64,000 nt of DNA from Rhytidiadelphus loreus. Taxonomy: Eukaryota > Streptophyta > Bryopsida > Hypnales > Hylocomiaceae. The position numbers were made by a program, and so were the translations under genes. Shown here piece by piece: positions 59,576 to 64,000 of this stretch. The stretch's first letter is position 1; every line of letters starts with the position of its first letter. The stretch spans positions 47,781,087-47,845,086 of the forward strand of contig OX344762.1 of the NCBI GenBank assembly GCA_947034895.1. The letters run 5' to 3'. Below the pieces are notes generated by a model, which did no database searches, had not been told where the DNA came from, and saw nothing but the letters and a program-made list of their open reading frames with translations.

Positions 59576-62217
59576 GAAATCTCTTCTAATGACCAATACA
59601 CATGTCTATGTTTACTCATAAAGGAAAAATCTTACATATTGGCCGGGTAAGTACTATATCTGGTATGTACGCTTTGCAACTTGTAGTGCAAGGATATTAC
59701 TACAACTTCTCATATAAGGTATCTTTCAACAAAAGACTCCTTTCAATAGCTAACTAGTAGCTCGAAACACCCTTGTGAATTTTCGTAGTTATTGTGTAGC
59801 ATGAACTACTCTTGTATATTTTACAAGGAAATTTTTGTCCATGATCAATTTGTAATACCTAAGGTTGTGCGACAATAGGCAACATATTACACAGACTGGA
59901 GAGGGAGAGAGAGACAATGCTATGGCAATAGTACAGGTCACACTAGTTATATTGTAATTTGAAATTTTGTCCTATGTTGTGCTTCTTAGTAACACTTACC
60001 ACCTTAAGCTCACCTTCAAATGCTTCTTAGAACATTTAACTCTTAGTTAAACCAAAAGTCATGATCTCTTTACACTACACATACCACGCACATGCAACAT
60101 TAGGTTCCAGCTCTAGTTACGGGATTTCCTATTTCTTCGTGACTCCCAACTATTCACTTTCAACACTAAACTTCCACAAGACACTAGGCATGTTATTTGA
60201 TGACATAGGGCGGAACTCCCATTGATGTTCAAGCATTTGGTGGTGATACTCTTCTACATCAGTGCTAAATAAACCGCCCTTGAATTGTATCCAACTCCCC
60301 ACTTAGCCCAACCCACCTTACTTTGGGACTCACCAATCAAGACTTATCAAGTGGGACTCATACCATGACCTAGTGTTAAGTAGGATACATCCAACCGGAA
60401 TCAAGAAGTGCACAAGCACTCCATGGTAATATACAAGTGGAGGCTCTAACACCAACCTCACTATTTGTGGCTACTATAACTCATCATGGCACCGTTCGGG
60501 AATGAAGAGGGAGACTACCCCTCCTCATAGTACACTTTGATAGACCCTAATCCTAGGGATCTTCGGGAACCTTCTAGACACATTCCAACTTGAAAAAACA
60601 TCCATTTTCAAATTGTTTTTCAAAACCAAGCCCCAAAAGACTCTCGATCTTTCCATCAAGATAAATTTTTGCTCTAGACTCCAAATTTAGAGTACAAGAT
60701 CATTTTTGTGATTTGGTCTTTTTGTAGATCACCATGTATCACTCGTTTTTTCAAATGCAAAAAGTATTGAGGAAGTTGTGTCCTTCCAAAGGTCCGAGTC
60801 CCTTGATAGAGTAGTTCTCTAGGACTCCACCCTCTTTGGATGCCCATAATTTTTAGTACACAACTTATCTTCTCATGAGCCTTAGCATTATAGAAATATT
60901 GTTTCCTTAGCTTTCCAAAGATATGCCGCATGTACTATTTGGCTCAAAGAAATCCTCCCAAACCTTGGCTTCCACGTCCCACACTTTGAAATGCGGCCAT
61001 GACACTATCAACTTTGAGGAGTCATAACTTTTGACTCCCAACTTGGATACTTGCATTTTTTAAACCCATAAACGCATCTTCTCACAAGATTTCCAAGCAT
61101 GTGCATCACGCCATCCAATTCGTTCAGAGAAAAGTGCTACAACACTTTGATCGCTTGAGACTCTCAATTCCTCACACCTCATCTCAAGGTAAAGCTAATT
61201 CTAGTGAGAATTCAACTATTTGTGATTTCTATTTCCAATTTTGCCAAAAAAACTAACATCAACACCTTCCAAACATTCAAGATCTCAAAGCTGTTGGCCC
61301 AACGTACATACCTCTTTTCAGCCACTCCACCTACCATTCGCTTGGATAGATGGCGGGGCGCCATTGGTTGGGGAGGAATTCCACGTACATGTCCAAACTC
61401 CATGTTACGCCATTCTACGTTTCTTCATTGTCTATGCTACTCCACAGTTGCGAATTGACACTGATTTTTGCATCTAGAGTCCCACAAGTTATCATTTGCC
61501 ATGCCTAGCGGTGGTCAATTTCGCAAAGGCTCAACCAACTAGTCTAACAAGCAAAATGTGGCGGAACTCACCGGTGCCCAACACTTAAACGGACATGTGT
61601 GTTAGGTTGCTAACTTATCATTTATGCTGCAATTTATACTCCCTTCTCATACATTTGTTGTATTATTAGTCATAGTCTACTCATCCATTCTATACTAGGC
61701 TTTGATGATCTTGTCCAACATGAACTTAACCTCTTTGCCCTTTACGAAGCTAGCAATGTTTTTATGACAATATGAAAGTCATATGCAGGTCAAGAACTAG
61801 AACTTCCATTCTAATAGTTGTGTTGTTCTTGCATGCTAGGGCTAAAAGTATTAGGCTTTGATAATCATGTGTGGCGTGAACTTAACTTCTTTGCCCTTGA
61901 TGAAGCTAGTAAGTTATGCTTGTATGGTGATATGAAAGTCAAATGTAGATTTGGAACTAGAACTCCCATTGCTTGGCTACGCAAAAGCCCATGATGGTGA
62001 TTCGACCATTGAATTTTACATCGTTTTGACTTTGGGTGACTTTTTGGTTTGTCGAAGTCTAAGCTTTTGTGTAGTAGTTTGCTACATATAGTTTGGCCAC
62101 AGTCTTTGTAGAGGGAAAGAATCTCCAAGTGGTGTTGTGCTACTTGTTCATCGTGGTTGGCATGAGTGGGTGGAAAAAACCAACATTGACCTACATCTCG
62201 GCGGCGGTAGGTGAATG
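59576..62217. other. Intergenic DNA with D3 repeat fragments
   Basis: Fragments of dispersed repeat D3 lie at 61200-61300 and 61615-61700. TTTGATGATCTTGTCC... and TTTGATAATCATGTGTGG blocks near 61700 and 61857, each followed by GAACTTAAC(C/T)TCTTTGCCC, are a tandem pair (period about 157). No gene is supported. Confidence 0.5.
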
Positions 62218-62665
62218 CTAACTGACATTGGCGTAGTGGCAAACAAGATTGTGGTTCAGCAGTTCGTCTATGAAGAAGTTGCATCGCGATAACTTATCGG
62301 TAATGAAATAATCCACTAACGAATCGTTGGTCAGGATGATAGTAGAAGTGATGTTCTTCTGATAGTACAGAAGGTAGATGATCTTGTCAATGTCGGTGAC
62401 GCCATTTGGACCAAACTTCAACACCTTGGTATTGTTCTCCACCTGCAGATTAAATGAGAGTAGGTTGGAGTCTAGGAAGAAATGCTTGTTGACATTGTCA
62501 AATTCCACAGACTTGCCATTTGCTATCGGCATATTAGAGGTTTGAATGCCAAGTTCATTGTCATAAGGCAAGGATTTGCCATCAACTTTGAAGTAGCCCC
62601 CGCCCATGACCTTGTAGATGGGTTTTCCCACGTTGGTGGGCTTAATAATCTTTGGATCAATTGCA
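62218..62665 (-). CDS. Unrecognised ORF fragment, protein-like composition
   Basis: The minus frame is open from about 62670 to a stop at 62218, without an ATG near its beginning (a GTG at 62631 and an internal ATG at 62604 are the candidates), so it is probably a fragment or internal exon. The residues are varied and not low-complexity: KPIYKVMGGGYFKVDGKSLP, DNELGIQTSNMP, HFFLDSNLLSFNLQVENN, VTDIDKIIYLLYYQ. I do not recognise the family. The surrounding DNA has no other exon-like sequence, which suggests a relic of a gene or of a foreign insertion. Confidence 0.35.
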
Positions 62666-63169
62666 TGAATAGATCATTGGACTATTTGAGCAAAATGCTA
62701 ACTGGACTTTCTGAAGTCTGAACCTTGTTACAATTTCTTTGTCTTAGTTGGTGCTATTTGGATCCTGACTCAGATTGTCTAAAAAGTTGACGAGAGAACA
62801 TAGAAGGCAGAGAAAGTATTCACAAACAAAGGATGAAAGACTTTAGCTGGGATAGGAGATTGGGTAGTTTCTATAAAATACATTGACAACTACTGTTCCT
62901 AAGTTCCCTTCATAAATATCTCTATCACATCCCGCTTCCAAAATTAGGAAAAAAAACAATTGGAGAACTACAATAGTACACATCTAGAAGCATGATGTGA
63001 CATGGATCCAACCTTCCAACTTGATACCTTGACCTCCACTTTTAGTACATCTAGTCCAAATATGCAAATAGCTACCCACCCAAAGCCAAGACAACGAACT
63101 AAACCCCCAAAATCATCCCTTTATCATTGCTAGTAATCGTAGCACTACAAAAGTTGTAGTTCTTCATTC

Positions 63170-63443
63170 ATAAGAAGAGTTTTGAGGCCTTTAAGATACT
63201 ATGAGTTCCCTATAATTCCCACAATCCGGAAACATGGCTACAATTGTAGTTTGATGTGACAAAAAAATTGCCACGTCAAATAATATTAATTTATTATTAT
63301 TTAATTAAGAAATATATTTTTAAATTTTTAAATTTTAAATTTTAAATTTTCATTATTTTAATTTTCATTATTTAATAATCTGACTACCTTGCCATAGTTC
63401 ACAACCCAAAACAATCTCTTAGAGGCCTCAAAACTCTTCTTAT
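63170..63443 (+). mobile_element. GAGTTCCC-family MITE, copy 4, with 25-bp terminal repeats
   Basis: The left end is ATAAGAAGAGTTTTGAGGCC and the right end GGCCTCAAAACTCTTCTTAT, exact reverse complements over 20 bases and near-exact over 25. The subterminal part reads ACTATGAGTTCCC, with a hairpin at 63252-63278 (TGATGTGAC/GCCACGTCA) and an AT-rich core with AAATTTTAAATTTT runs. It is the best-preserved member of the family. Confidence 0.75.
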
Positions 63444-63449
63444 AAGGAA

Positions 63450-63840
63450 GCTTAAACCCCTTTAGGATCAAACATTCAAAAATGTATCTTCTGATCAATG
63501 GATTTTTTTGAAATTTCTTTGAAATTTCTTGTATTAGTTACATAATATTTGTATGAAATATATTTTGAGGACTTTGCATTGCAAATATTCAATAATTCAA
63601 AAAGTAAATTTAGGTCTAGCCTCAAGAAGTAATTCTTTGGTTCAAAAATTGACTCTTTCAAAATGACTTGAATAAAAAACCTCAAAATTACTTAAAACTA
63701 GAGTTTAACATTCTAAACTTAAAAAGCAATTCCTTTGAAAGTCACAAATATTCGATCAACAACCAATTTGAAAATGGAATTTTCAATTCTTGGCTACAAA
63801 TTTTATTGAAAAAATTGGTTTCTGCACTAGTTGATACGCC
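63450..63840. mobile_element. Relic of a TTAA element
   Basis: TTAAACCCCTTTAGGATCAA starts a block that matches the region after 13197 (CAAACATTCAAA, then CAAATATTCAATA). No right terminus was found. Confidence 0.35.
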
Positions 63841-63844
63841 AAGA

Positions 63845-64000
63845 CCTTCAAGACCTTCCAAACAACTTCCAAGCATTCAAGATCTCAGAGCTGCTAACTT
63901 GGCATCTGTGCTGCAATTTACACTCCTCTCCTTGGTCATCTTCCCTCACGGACATACATTTGTTTACTCATCCATTCTGTGCATAAGTTCACTCCTCATA
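63845..64000 (+). repeat. Dispersed repeat family D3, copy 4, cut by the window edge
   Basis: CTTCCAAGCATTCAAGATCT through TGCTAACTTGGCATCTGTGC and GACATACATTTGTTT nearly repeats 51820-51960. The copy continues beyond the window. Confidence 0.65.

Noticed and set aside
1..64000. tRNA, rRNA, CRISPR, bacterial operons
   Set aside because: No cloverleaf, ribosomal motif, regular spacer array or prokaryotic signals were seen; the gene structure is eukaryotic.

Overview
The window is nuclear DNA from a plant-like (streptophyte) eukaryote. The evidence is a P-class PPR protein gene, a 22-exon cytosolic-type CTP synthase gene with canonical GT-AG introns, a TMEM147-type ER membrane protein gene, two genes with AP2/ERF-like regions, and long AT-rich intergenic DNA full of small transposon remnants. 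A seed-free land plant such as a bryophyte is a guess from compactness and gene content; I cannot fix the clade.

Layout. 1-6.3 kb is AT-rich repeat DNA with short terminal-inverted-repeat elements. 6.3-8.3 kb is complex DNA with splice-like minus-strand exons, just downstream of the intronless PPR gene (8288-9880, minus). 9.9-18.8 kb is repeat DNA, including one element nested inside a relative. 19.4-21.5 kb holds a small plus-strand gene with a possible MBD-like tail, and a tandem duplication. 21987-28319 is the CTP synthase gene: all 22 exons join in frame to 594 codons with the Rossmann/P-loop and the Cys-His-Glu amidotransferase residues. 28.3-44 kb has no convincing gene, only TTAA-bounded elements, fold-backs, minisatellites and tandem repeats. 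44-56.8 kb is gene-rich: AP2/ERF-like gene A (46169-47506, plus), TMEM147 (48832-49524, minus) and AP2/ERF-like gene B (52966-55588, minus). 56.8-64 kb is again repeat DNA.

The genes show no operon or pathway relationship. The most unusual content is (1) a population of non-coding elements of about 0.25-1.9 kb that begin TTAACCC and end GGGTTAA, resembling piggyBac-type MITEs, with TTAA target duplication read directly from a nested copy, and with a roughly 100-nt core module recurring at seven sites in both orientations; (2) a second family of four elements sharing a GAGTTCCC subterminal motif and a hairpin whose stem varies by compensating changes; (3) two neighbouring genes whose products carry a shortened AP2/ERF-like region lacking the usual N-terminal RGVR/WG part, one of them with a first intron made of six diverged tandem repeats.

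All splice structures were assembled by eye from splice consensus, phase and protein continuity. No database search was possible.
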